From contig JAGVIF010000395.1 in the NCBI GenBank assembly GCA_020056205.1, positions 1 through 7,269 on the forward strand: a stretch of DNA of 7,269 bases. Reading direction: 5' to 3'. Each line of letters opens with the position of its first letter. Positions within the stretch are counted from its first letter, which is position 1. Source of the stretch: Lentisphaeria bacterium. GTDB taxonomy: Bacteria > Verrucomicrobiota > Lentisphaeria > Victivallales > GWF2-50-93. Under the pieces are notes generated by a model, which saw only the letters and a program-made list of their open reading frames with translations, ran no database searches and had not been told where the DNA came from. The translations under genes were made by a program, and so were the position numbers. Positions 1-5,364 of this stretch are shown here, one piece after another.

Positions 1-43
1 CAAAAAAATACATTGGGGAGCGAATTTTTATATTCCATGGTTT

Positions 44-1768
44 ATGGACATAGAAGCGCTGAAAGGGAAATGGCATCCGGTGAAAGATGGTTTTTCGTTG
101 ACGGGTAATGAGCCCGGCATTTTCCTCATCGGCGAAGAGTGGTGGCGGAATTATCAGATAGTTTTTATGTGCGATCCGCCAGTAAAAGGCTCCGCTATGG
201 CGGTCTTTTACCGGAATGACGAGAAAAATTATTATTGCCTGCAAATAGAGACGGGAACAATCAGACTTGTCAAGGTTATTGACGGAAAAAAGAGCGTACT
301 TGCGGCGGCAAAACTTCCCGCCGAAAATTATGAGAACAAACTGAGAAAACTTAATAATATGCGTTCGCGCCGAATGACGATAAATCGTTTTAATGACAAA
401 ATACAGGTGTTTGTCGGCGCTTCCAAGGTGATTGACGTGAAAGATTCCGCTTTGTCTTCCGGCAAAGCCGGATTTATGTCGGAAAAGGACAATGCTTTTA
501 TACTGGATGATATTGAGATTTCCTCAATTGGCGCTCCGTCCACTGGTTCAAAGAACAAAAAGATAGAATGGTTTTGCGGGAAAAAAGCAAGAGTCTTTAA
601 TTCCGTGCTTGACAGTTTCGGAGCGACGGGCGGTTTTCATCCGGGAGATTACAGGAACAGCCGCAAAGAAAGCGCGCTTTCATTGTTACAGAAAGAAATC
701 ACCGGAAAGAAATGCGATGAAACAGCGCAGACGCTTGACGATTTGTGGTTGAGTCTTGATGACGATGTTTTCCGCGAGCATCACGGGATGTCGAAAGAGG
801 AAGGATTTATAACAGGACAATCTTTTGAAAAAGGCGTGGAACGTTTTATCTGGCTGCCGTCTCTTCTGCATGGAGACTGGGATTTTTCATTCAAAGCCAC
901 AGGCGACGCCGAGGAAATCGGCATCGAGCTTGTCGAAGCTGTCCTGCCCCCCGCCCCCGCTCGCCCGAATGGGAAACGCATCCCGATTCATGATACAACC
1001 GGACAGGAGGAAAACAAAAAATTCAGCAAAGATAAATGGACAAGATTCAAACTGCAAAGCCGTTCAGGCAAAATATCATTATTAAAAAATGGCGGACTGA
1101 TAAATGAAATAAGCATCTCTCCCTCCGAGAAAGCGCTGCGCGTAGGAGTTTACTTTAAAAATGGAACCATTCTTATTGACAGCGCATCGCTATTTCTTTA
1201 TCCTGATTACCGATACAATCTCCAGTATAACACACCGTGGGGACTTGTCCTCTCAGACTGGACATTGAAAAATGTTGAAAGTGTGAAACACGGAGGAGGA
1301 TATTACAACTACGTCGTTCTATCTCCCGACAAAAATAAAAAAAACAGTTTTGCGAAAATCGCGAGCAAAAGATTTTTCGCCGGAGATTTTGCGGCATTCA
1401 TCGAGCTTGAACTTGGAGAAATGAATGAGCCTGAGAAATTTAAAAGCCTTTCCTTAGGGTTTATGGACAAACAAGGGATTAGTGAAGATTTGACATTTTA
1501 TCGCGACAAACTGATAAAGAACTCCCGCGCGCAAAAAGAGCTCGCGGCGAAGCTTGTTAATTTCTCGACGGAAAAACGACGGCTTACACAGATTTTCCTG
1601 ATTGCGAAGAATGGCAGTGTGACGGTTTATCTAAATGATGAAGAGGGAACAATGCGTCCTGTGAATTGCGGAAGGCTTGGTTCGCTGCTTGCGCCGTTCA
1701 GCTTCACTATATCAGGAAATCCCGATCTGGAGATTTGCAGAGTCCTTCTTTGGGGAAAAGAATTTTAG
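44..1768 (+). CDS. Multi-domain LamG/3-keto-disaccharide-hydrolase-like beta-sandwich protein, probably 5'-truncated by the window
   Basis: Residues about 8-160 read like a concanavalin-A-like (LamG / DUF1080-type) sandwich: a GKW start, the strand 'AVFYRNDEKNYYCLQI' (53-68), a 'VKVIDGK' strand (76-82) and the closing 'FILDDIEIS' (152-160), typical of sugar-binding or sugar-hydrolysing sandwiches. A second region (about 230-390) repeats the plan with 'WDFSFKATGDAEEIGIELVE', a Pro-rich PPAPARP insert (302-308) and 'GTILIDSASLFL'. A third, weaker one spans about 396-574. No catalytic residues can be named, so binding or structural roles are as likely as hydrolysis. The ATG at 44 has no ribosome binding site at normal spacing (GGGGAG at 15-20 is 23 nt away) and the frame has no stop back to base 2, so the gene probably starts left of the window; any signal peptide would lie there. 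It stops at TAG 1766-1768, just before a terminator-like hairpin. Confidence is high that it codes, moderate for the fold and low for function. Confidence 0.75.
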   Translation: MDIEALKGKWHPVKDGFSLTGNEPGIFLIGEEWWRNYQIVFMCDPPVKGSAMAVFYRNDEKNYYCLQIETGTIRLVKVIDGKKSVLAAAKLPAENYENKLRKLNNMRSRRMTINRFNDKIQVFVGASKVIDVKDSALSSGKAGFMSEKDNAFILDDIEISSIGAPSTGSKNKKIEWFCGKKARVFNSVLDSFGATGGFHPGDYRNSRKESALSLLQKEITGKKCDETAQTLDDLWLSLDDDVFREHHGMSKEEGFITGQSFEKGVERFIWLPSLLHGDWDFSFKATGDAEEIGIELVEAVLPPAPARPNGKRIPIHDTTGQEENKKFSKDKWTRFKLQSRSGKISLLKNGGLINEISISPSEKALRVGVYFKNGTILIDSASLFLYPDYRYNLQYNTPWGLVLSDWTLKNVESVKHGGGYYNYVVLSPDKNKKNSFAKIASKRFFAGDFAAFIELELGEMNEPEKFKSLSLGFMDKQGISEDLTFYRDKLIKNSRAQKELAAKLVNFSTEKRRLTQIFLIAKNGSVTVYLNDEEGTMRPVNCGRLGSLLAPFSFTISGNPDLEICRVLLWGKEF

Positions 1769-1784
1769 GGTTCAGCGATGGACC

Positions 1785-1809
1785 CCGAGCGCTTGCGCCT
1801 CGGTGTTTT
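1785..1809 (+). terminator. Terminator-like hairpin after the beta-sandwich gene
   Basis: CCGAG (1785-1789) pairs with CTCGG (1799-1803), extended inward by C-G pairs around a CTTG turn with one bulged C at 1798. A short T run (1806-1809) follows. It lies 16 nt after the stop codon. The T tract is only four bases, so termination strength is uncertain; it could equally be a dispersed hairpin repeat. Confidence 0.45.
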
Positions 1810-1833
1810 ATCAAAATGAAACTTAAAGATAAA

Positions 1834-1869
1834 GGACATAAGGGACAAAGGGGACAAAAGGGACAGCGA
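1834..1869. repeat. 9-bp tandem array, GGACA units
   Basis: GGACA recurs at 1834, 1843, 1852 and 1861, an exact 9-bp period (GGACATAAG, GGACAAAGG, GGACAAAAG, then a diverged GGACAGCGA). It immediately precedes the 14-bp array. Confidence 0.85.
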
Positions 1870-1872
1870 ACT

Positions 1873-1905
1873 TCGAACATTCAACATCGAACCTCCAACA
1901 TCGAA
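1873..1905. repeat. 14-bp tandem array, TCGAAC...CAACA units
   Basis: TCGAA recurs at 1873, 1887 and 1901, a 14-bp period. The two full units are TCGAACATTCAACA and TCGAACCTCCAACA, with a third partial unit. One forward frame reads 'RTSNIQHRTSNIE', a string I recall from spurious ORFs in metagenomic PVC-type genomes; that recollection is unverified. Confidence 0.85.
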
Positions 1906-1922
1906 TGAAGAAAACGATTGAG

Positions 1923-1954
1923 AAGTTCTAAAGTGCGAAAGTTCGGGAGTTTTC
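1923..1954. repeat. 8-bp tandem array, RAGTKCGR type
   Basis: Four units start at 1923, 1931, 1939 and 1947. The clearest are AAGTGCGA (1931) and AAGTTCGG (1939); the outer two are diverged. The consensus matches the arrays at 2047-2070 and 2137-2160. Confidence 0.75.
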
Positions 1955-1957
1955 ATT

Positions 1958-1978
1958 CTGAATCCTGAATTCTTGATT
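1958..1978. repeat. 7-bp tandem array, CTGAATY units
   Basis: Three units start at 1958 (CTGAATC), 1965 (CTGAATT) and 1972 (CTTGATT), an exact 7-bp period. This is the only 7-bp array in the spacer. Confidence 0.7.
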
Positions 1979-1986
1979 TTTATGTC

Positions 1987-2010
1987 CTTTGCGCCTTTGT
2001 GTCTTTGTGG
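1987..2010. repeat. 8-bp tandem array, CTTTGYGN units
   Basis: CTTTG recurs at 1987, 1995 and 2003 (CTTTGCGC, CTTTGTGT, CTTTGTGG). Two further units of the same family sit at 2300-2315, just before the next gene. Confidence 0.85.
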
Positions 2011-2030
2011 TTAAGCTTCAAAGGAGAATA

Positions 2031-2070
2031 AAATGCGAAAGATTGAGAGTGTCAGAGTGTCAAAGTGTCG
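2031..2070. repeat. 8-bp tandem array, GAGTGTCA type
   Basis: Five in-phase units start at 2031, 2039, 2047, 2055 and 2063. The units at 2047 and 2055 are identical (GAGTGTCA), 2063 is AAGTGTCG, and the first two are diverged (AAATGCGA, AAGATTGA). Confidence 0.8.
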
Positions 2071-2073
2071 ATA

Positions 2074-2132
2074 ATTGGATGATTGCGCGATTTAAAAATC
2101 TGCAAATCACTAAATCTTAAAATCACCAAATA
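2074..2132. repeat. Two overlapping 8-bp arrays: ATTG/ATTT words, then AAATC words
   Basis: ATTG, ATTG and ATTT begin at 2074, 2082 and 2090. AAATC then recurs at 2096, 2104, 2112 and 2120, and as AAATA at 2128. Both have an exact 8-bp period with free bases between the fixed cores. TGGATGATTG at 2076-2085 is found again, inverted, at 2450-2459 inside the annotated start of the next gene. Confidence 0.75.
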
Positions 2133-2136
2133 CTAA

Positions 2137-2160
2137 GAGTGCGGGAGTTCGAGAGTTCGG
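2137..2160. repeat. 8-bp tandem array, GAGTTCGR units
   Basis: Units at 2137 (GAGTGCGG), 2145 (GAGTTCGA) and 2153 (GAGTTCGG). Same word family as 1923-1954, about 200 bp away, with unrelated words in between. Confidence 0.85.
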
Positions 2161-2180
2161 CCTACGGTGAGCTTGCCGAA
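2156..2180. repeat. Hairpin element TTCGGC / GCCGAA
   Basis: TTCGGC (2156-2161) and GCCGAA (2175-2180) form a 6-bp stem around a 13-nt loop containing GAGCTTG. The layout resembles the widespread dispersed bacterial palindrome of the form TTCGACAAGCTCA...CGAAC, read here on the opposite strand. That family resemblance is from memory. Confidence 0.6.
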
Positions 2181-2184
2181 TCCG

Positions 2185-2208
2185 AAATGCGAAAGCGCGG
2201 AAGTATAA
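2185..2208. repeat. Degenerate 8-bp units
   Basis: AAATGCGA (2185), AAGCGCGG (2193) and AAGTATAA (2201) keep the 8-bp spacing. The first is identical to the unit at 2031. The last is too diverged to stand alone. Confidence 0.5.
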
Positions 2209-2236
2209 AAATGGAAAATTGATGAGCAAAGCGAAT

Positions 2237-2269
2237 CTTTGGAGTGCGGAACCCCTGTTCCGCTTTGGA
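2237..2269. repeat. GCGGAAC hairpin flanked by CTTTGGA direct repeats
   Basis: GCGGAAC (2246-2252) and GTTCCGC (2257-2263) are perfect 7-bp arms around a CCCT loop. CTTTGGA occurs at 2237-2243 and again at 2263-2269. No T tract follows, so it is not an intrinsic terminator. From memory it resembles intergenic hairpin elements common in Verrucomicrobiota-type genomes (GGAGTGCGG-hairpin-CCGCTTTGGA); this is unverified. Confidence 0.65.
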
Positions 2270-2299
2270 TTCCGCTCAACGGTGAAATTCAATAAATAT

Positions 2300-2315
2300 C
2301 TTCGTGGCTTTGTGC
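2300..2315. repeat. Pair of 8-bp CTTYGTGB units next to the gene start
   Basis: CTTCGTGG (2300) and CTTTGTGC (2308) match the CTTTGYGN array at 1987-2010. They end 16 bases before the ATG at 2332. Confidence 0.6.
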
Positions 2316-2331
2316 GAGAAATAAAAGAAAG

Positions 2332-4464
2332 ATGAATTCTAACGAGACAAAAATCAGGACGATTATGGCACATCAAAAGAAAAAACCGCAAGCCGGAGGC
2401 TTACGCTACTTCATGTCTTTGATACGCAAACATCCAACATTCATTAATCCAATCATCCATGGGACGACAGTAAAAAAATCAAAGATATTTGCGTTATTTA
2501 TGTTTATGGGGATAGTTTTTTTATCTTTCATAAATATTATTCGTTTTTACGGTGATGTGGGGGATGGAATCCGCGATGTTTTTTTGAATAGGACGGAAGA
2601 AGGGGTTCCTTCCCGATTTGGAGAGAGAGGGAATATTCGTTTTATTTTGCCTCTGATGAAACTTATTCCGAAGGGCGCATCCGTCTACCTGTGGGCTCCT
2701 TCATTTTTGGAAAAAGAAATATCGAATGAGTGCCGCGCCTACGAGTTCGCTTATTATCTTTATCCATCAAAAGTTTTTTATCGTGATGACAGCAATATTT
2801 CCCAATCTGATTTTGTGGTGTGTGAAAATGCTTTCTCGGCGTTATTTGATTTAAGGCTCTTTGAATTGCAAATCCTTTTTGGCAAAAGCTTTGACCTGCG
2901 AAAAGTTTATTCGGATCAAAATATTGCGATTTTCGCAGGGAATAATCTTAACCTTCTTTCACAGGGAGAATCAAAAATTATATTCGGGAAGAGAATGTCT
3001 TCGCATCATTTTAACCCGGCATCATTTTTAAGATTTTGGCTTGGCATTTTCGCGATTTTCTTTATCGGATTGCCGTTGATTTTAATCGGAAAATTCAGAA
3101 CGTTCATCGGTGTGTTTTCTTTGCCTGCGCAGTGCGTGATTTTGTGGATTTGCGGACTTGGCGCGTTCATAGCTGTTTTCTCGTATATGATGCTCGCCGG
3201 TTGTCAGATGAGTTTTTTCGCGGCGCTATCCGTTGCGATTTTCGCGATTATCGCCCTGATCGGAACATTTTATTTCGCGGCGATGAGAGCGGGGACGGGA
3301 ACCGGTGTCAACGGCAAGAATAATGCGACGAAAAAAGATGGAAATCCCGCCGCATTGCCGCCGATTGCGAAACTCGCAATAGTGATTTTCGCGGCAGTAA
3401 TATTTTCCCTCCTGTTTCTCAAAGCCAATATCAAAGGCGCGGAAGACGCGGCGGGACAGGCGGTGTGGGGTCTTAAAACCAAAATGCTTTTTGAGGATAG
3501 AGGGTTTGACACCGAATATTTTAAAGACGATACAAAAAAATATTCGCATCAGGATTATCCCAACGGCTGGCCGATTTTACTCGCGGTTTTGTCATCGTGC
3601 GCCGGAAAATATGACGATGCTCTTTTAAATAATGCGTCAGTATTTATCGCTCTATTGTTGTTCGTTTCCTTTATAGCGATGGCTATGTATTTTTCATCTT
3701 CTCCCTTTCTCCTCTTGTCTGCGGTCATGCTATTGTTTGCAAATTACTATTTTCTTTGCGTCAGTTCCGTTCTTTATGCTGAACCTCTTTTGATGCTTTT
3801 TGTTTTATGGGGAGTATTTTTCTGGGTAAGATATCTGGAGGAGGGACACGAGATGAATTTATTTTTAAATTCGCTTTTTTTCGCCTTTTGCATGCTGGTC
3901 AAAAACGAAGGGATACTGCTGTGCGTTGTGAACATCCTGGTTATCAGCGCATTCTCTTTGAAAAAATGCTCCTCTGCGGCCGATTGGAAAATTGCTGGCG
4001 TCGAGCTACTCAAGAGATTTTTGACGCTTGCGGTTCCGTTCTTTTTATTGCTCATTCCGTCGGCGGCGCAAAGATATTTTTTCGGGGCGGAAAATTACGA
4101 TTTCGCTCTTTCGCGAATCGGAAACATGGATTCATTGGAAATAATAAAAGTATTCCTGACCTCCGTGTCGGAGATGCTTAAAAATCTATTTTTTGACACG
4201 AGAGCGAATCTGATTTTCTCTTTTCTAATCCCTTTCGCGATTATCCTTCTATTGAGAAAAGAACGAAAGGGGAGGTCCGGAGCCTCATACTGTATTTTGC
4301 TGGCGTTAATATACATTTTCATTATTGTCGGCTCTTTTATTTTTTCGATGAGGCCTATTTCATGGCATATACGCAGTCTTCCCCGAATTATGCTCATGCC
4401 TGAGCTTATTATTTCATTTGCTGTTATTGCGTTGGCGGGTTTTTCAAATAAGCTCAATTCGTAA
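2332..4464 (+). CDS. Multi-spanning membrane protein, probable GT-C fold glycosyltransferase
   Basis: The 710 residues contain about 12-14 hydrophobic segments: one at 52-71, then a mostly polar region (72-232) predicted outside the membrane, then a dense set from 233 to 704. Motifs fit bacterial GT-C (GT39/ArnT/RgtA-like) enzymes that transfer sugars from polyprenyl-phosphate donors: an acidic pair before 'W..K' (E371-D372, with W379 and K382/K384), 'HQDYPNGWP' (406-414) in an outside loop, 'KNEG' (524-527), and a C-terminal 'WHIRSLPRIMLMP' (678-690). D372 is the best catalytic-base candidate by analogy. The 72-232 region is not a standard GT-C part and may be a family-specific extension. 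Start choice is unclear: ATG 2332 has only a weak AAAGAAAG upstream, ATG 2365 (residue 12) has AGGA five bases upstream, and ATG 2413 (residue 28) has GGAGG thirteen bases upstream. Residues about 19-44 are encoded by repeat-like DNA, so the native start may differ. It converges on birA. The donor and acceptor are unknown. Confidence 0.7.
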   Translation: MNSNETKIRTIMAHQKKKPQAGGLRYFMSLIRKHPTFINPIIHGTTVKKSKIFALFMFMGIVFLSFINIIRFYGDVGDGIRDVFLNRTEEGVPSRFGERGNIRFILPLMKLIPKGASVYLWAPSFLEKEISNECRAYEFAYYLYPSKVFYRDDSNISQSDFVVCENAFSALFDLRLFELQILFGKSFDLRKVYSDQNIAIFAGNNLNLLSQGESKIIFGKRMSSHHFNPASFLRFWLGIFAIFFIGLPLILIGKFRTFIGVFSLPAQCVILWICGLGAFIAVFSYMMLAGCQMSFFAALSVAIFAIIALIGTFYFAAMRAGTGTGVNGKNNATKKDGNPAALPPIAKLAIVIFAAVIFSLLFLKANIKGAEDAAGQAVWGLKTKMLFEDRGFDTEYFKDDTKKYSHQDYPNGWPILLAVLSSCAGKYDDALLNNASVFIALLLFVSFIAMAMYFSSSPFLLLSAVMLLFANYYFLCVSSVLYAEPLLMLFVLWGVFFWVRYLEEGHEMNLFLNSLFFAFCMLVKNEGILLCVVNILVISAFSLKKCSSAADWKIAGVELLKRFLTLAVPFFLLLIPSAAQRYFFGAENYDFALSRIGNMDSLEIIKVFLTSVSEMLKNLFFDTRANLIFSFLIPFAIILLLRKERKGRSGASYCILLALIYIFIIVGSFIFSMRPISWHIRSLPRIMLMPELIISFAVIALAGFSNKLNS
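2356..2367 (+). promoter_or_regulatory. Possible ribosome binding site AGGA before ATG 2365
   Basis: AGGA at 2356-2359 lies five bases before ATG 2365-2367, in frame with the longer reading frame. It is better placed than anything in front of ATG 2332, so it weakly favours a start at residue 12. Confidence 0.4.
2387..2462. repeat. Repeat-type sequence inside the annotated 5' end of the GT-C gene
   Basis: CGCAAGCC (2387-2394) and GGCTTACG (2398-2405) form a hairpin with one mismatch around GGA. Units at 2439, 2447 and 2455 (ATTCATTA, ATCCAATC, ATCCATGG) keep an 8-bp spacing. CAATCATCCA at 2450-2459 is the exact reverse complement of 2076-2085 in the spacer. In frame this gives 'PQAGGLRYF' and 'HPTFINPIIHG', which do not look like an ordinary protein N-terminus. 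Confidence 0.6.
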
Positions 4465-4501
4465 ATATTCATTGAACCCCGCCCTTTCGGTGAATATTTA
4501 C
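4461..4501. terminator. Inverted repeat holding both convergent stop codons; possible bidirectional terminator
   Basis: GTAAATATTCA (4461-4471) and TGAATATTTAC (4491-4501) are perfect 11-bp arms. On the plus-strand RNA the stem extends by two G-U pairs and GAA/TTC to about 16 bp, leaving a C-rich 9-nt loop (4477-4485); on the minus-strand RNA those two positions are mismatches. The stop of the GT-C gene (4462-4464) and that of birA (4498-4500 on the minus strand) are both within the arms. There is no T tract on either side, so factor-independent termination is not assured; protection of 3' ends or simple insulation is also possible. Confidence 0.6.
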
Positions 4502-5349
4502 ACGGACAGGAAATCGCCGCTGTAGAATTTTCTTTTGCCCTCTCCGGGAATGTCAACGAGAGCGGAACCGTCTGAGAGGATTGTATCTAAAATTCCTTTG
4601 ACCGCATTGCCTCCGTCGCTGACCGCCACCTGTCTTCCAATCATTTTACAATTCCCGATGAAGTCCGATAAAATTTTGTTTTCGTCCCGCGAAAAATACG
4701 CGAATGCGTTTTGGGCGAGGATCGTTCTTGCGTCGGCGATAGGATATTCTTTTCCGGTCAGAGTGAAAAACGATGACGCATGGCATCCGGTTTCCAAGAG
4801 ATCCGACTCCGTTGAGTTTATGTTCAAACCTATTCCGGCTACAATCCCTGTTTCGCCGGCGGAACTTTTGCGAATTTCGCAAAGGACTCCTCCGGTTTTG
4901 CGATTTTCGCAGATTATATCGTTTGGAAGTTTTATCTGGAAATCGAGCGAAGGGGCTAAAGTTTTCATTGTTTTCAGACCGGCAAGACAGATTGCGAATG
5001 CCGCATAAACAGGCATGAATGGATATTTTTTCAGAACAAAAGAGGCATAAATATTGCCTTTCGGAGAATGCCATTTTCTTCCGAGCCTTCCCCTGCCTGC
5101 GGTCTGGTTTTCCGCGAAAATAACGGAGGCGTCGGCGAGCGTGTCAAAATTTTCCATAGCGTACGCATTACTTGAGGCGATATTCTCAAGAACAATAAAC
5201 TGAGATGGAAGGCAAATATTCACTGGGCTTCTACGATAGCCGTTGAAAGAGAAGATTGCAAAGCCGTCTTTTGCGCCGGGGAATCTCGCAGGCTGCCGGC
5301 GCAAAAAACGGGGGGAACTGCCGGGGAAGCGCATCTTGACATAATACAA
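4498..5349 (-). CDS. birA: Biotin--[acetyl-CoA-carboxylase] ligase (biotin-protein ligase), no DNA-binding domain
   Basis: It activates biotin with ATP to biotinyl-AMP and attaches it to the lysine of the biotin carboxyl carrier protein in the cytoplasm. Seen in order: the SSN motif (59-61, usually STN), 'AENQTAGRGRLGRKW' with the biotin/AMP loop GRGRLGR (85-91), 'KLPND' (140-144, usually KWPND), 'RKTGGVLCEI' with the lysine K151 corresponding to E. coli K183, 'GIGLNIN' (172-178), and a C-terminal SH3-like part (about 236-283). There is no winged-helix domain, so this is a monofunctional enzyme that cannot repress biotin genes as E. coli BirA does. The frame begins with TTG at 5349 and has no good ribosome binding site. 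ATG 5334 and GTG (residue 43, near 5223) are alternatives, and the catalytic domain needs only about residue 40 onward; residues 1-35 are basic and unlike the family. It is convergent with the GT-C gene (33-bp gap) and divergent from the TPR gene. Identification is secure; the start is not. Confidence 0.93.
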   Translation of the reverse strand: MYYVKMRFPGSSPRFLRRQPARFPGAKDGFAIFSFNGYRRSPVNICLPSQFIVLENIASSNAYAMENFDTLADASVIFAENQTAGRGRLGRKWHSPKGNIYASFVLKKYPFMPVYAAFAICLAGLKTMKTLAPSLDFQIKLPNDIICENRKTGGVLCEIRKSSAGETGIVAGIGLNINSTESDLLETGCHASSFFTLTGKEYPIADARTILAQNAFAYFSRDENKILSDFIGNCKMIGRQVAVSDGGNAVKGILDTILSDGSALVDIPGEGKRKFYSGDFLSV

Positions 5350-5364
5350 AGGCGGAGTTATACT
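5336..5364 (+). promoter_or_regulatory. Near-consensus sigma-70 promoter for the TMTC-like gene
   Basis: TTGACA (5336-5341) is a perfect -35 box. Seventeen bases later comes TATACT (5359-5364), one base from TATAAT. Transcription would start near 5371, giving a leader of about 80 nt before ATG 5451. The -35 box lies inside the 5' end of the birA reading frame, so the promoter overlaps the opposing gene. Confidence 0.7.

Larger units (their letters stand above)
1769..2331. other. 563-bp non-coding spacer made of short repeat words
   Basis: I see no credible gene here on either strand. Small open frames exist, but they translate the repeat arrays and their periods (7, 8, 9 and 14 bp) are mostly not multiples of three. 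In order it holds a terminator-like hairpin, a 9-bp array, a 14-bp array, an 8-bp array, a 7-bp array, a run of 8-bp arrays of changing sequence (1987-2160), a TTCGGC hairpin, a degenerate 8-bp stretch, a GCGGAAC hairpin flanked by CTTTGGA direct repeats, and a last pair of 8-bp units just before the next gene. No convincing promoter for the next gene could be picked out. Confidence 0.8.

Noticed and set aside
944..967. C-rich stretch as a structured or regulatory element
   Set aside because: It encodes a plain Pro/Ala linker (PPAPARP) in frame, which is enough to explain it.
1987..2010. CRISPR array
   Set aside because: Units are 7-14 bp and contiguous, with no 25-40 bp repeats separated by unique spacers, and no cas genes are present.
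2237..2269. Insertion sequence
   Set aside because: No transposase-like frame is nearby; only the small hairpin with short direct repeats is supported.
1765..2391. Small open frames in the repeat spacer on both strands (about 80-93 codons)
   Set aside because: They translate tandem words and hairpins, have no ribosome binding sites and no protein-like composition.
3226..3549. Antisense frames of 80-107 codons inside the GT-C gene
   Set aside because: Shadow frames rich in Arg and Ser over hydrophobic codons; no start signals.
4095..4556. A 153-codon minus-strand frame across the end of the GT-C gene
   Set aside because: It is antisense to clear membrane-protein coding sequence and overlaps the birA 3' end; no recognisable domain or start signal.
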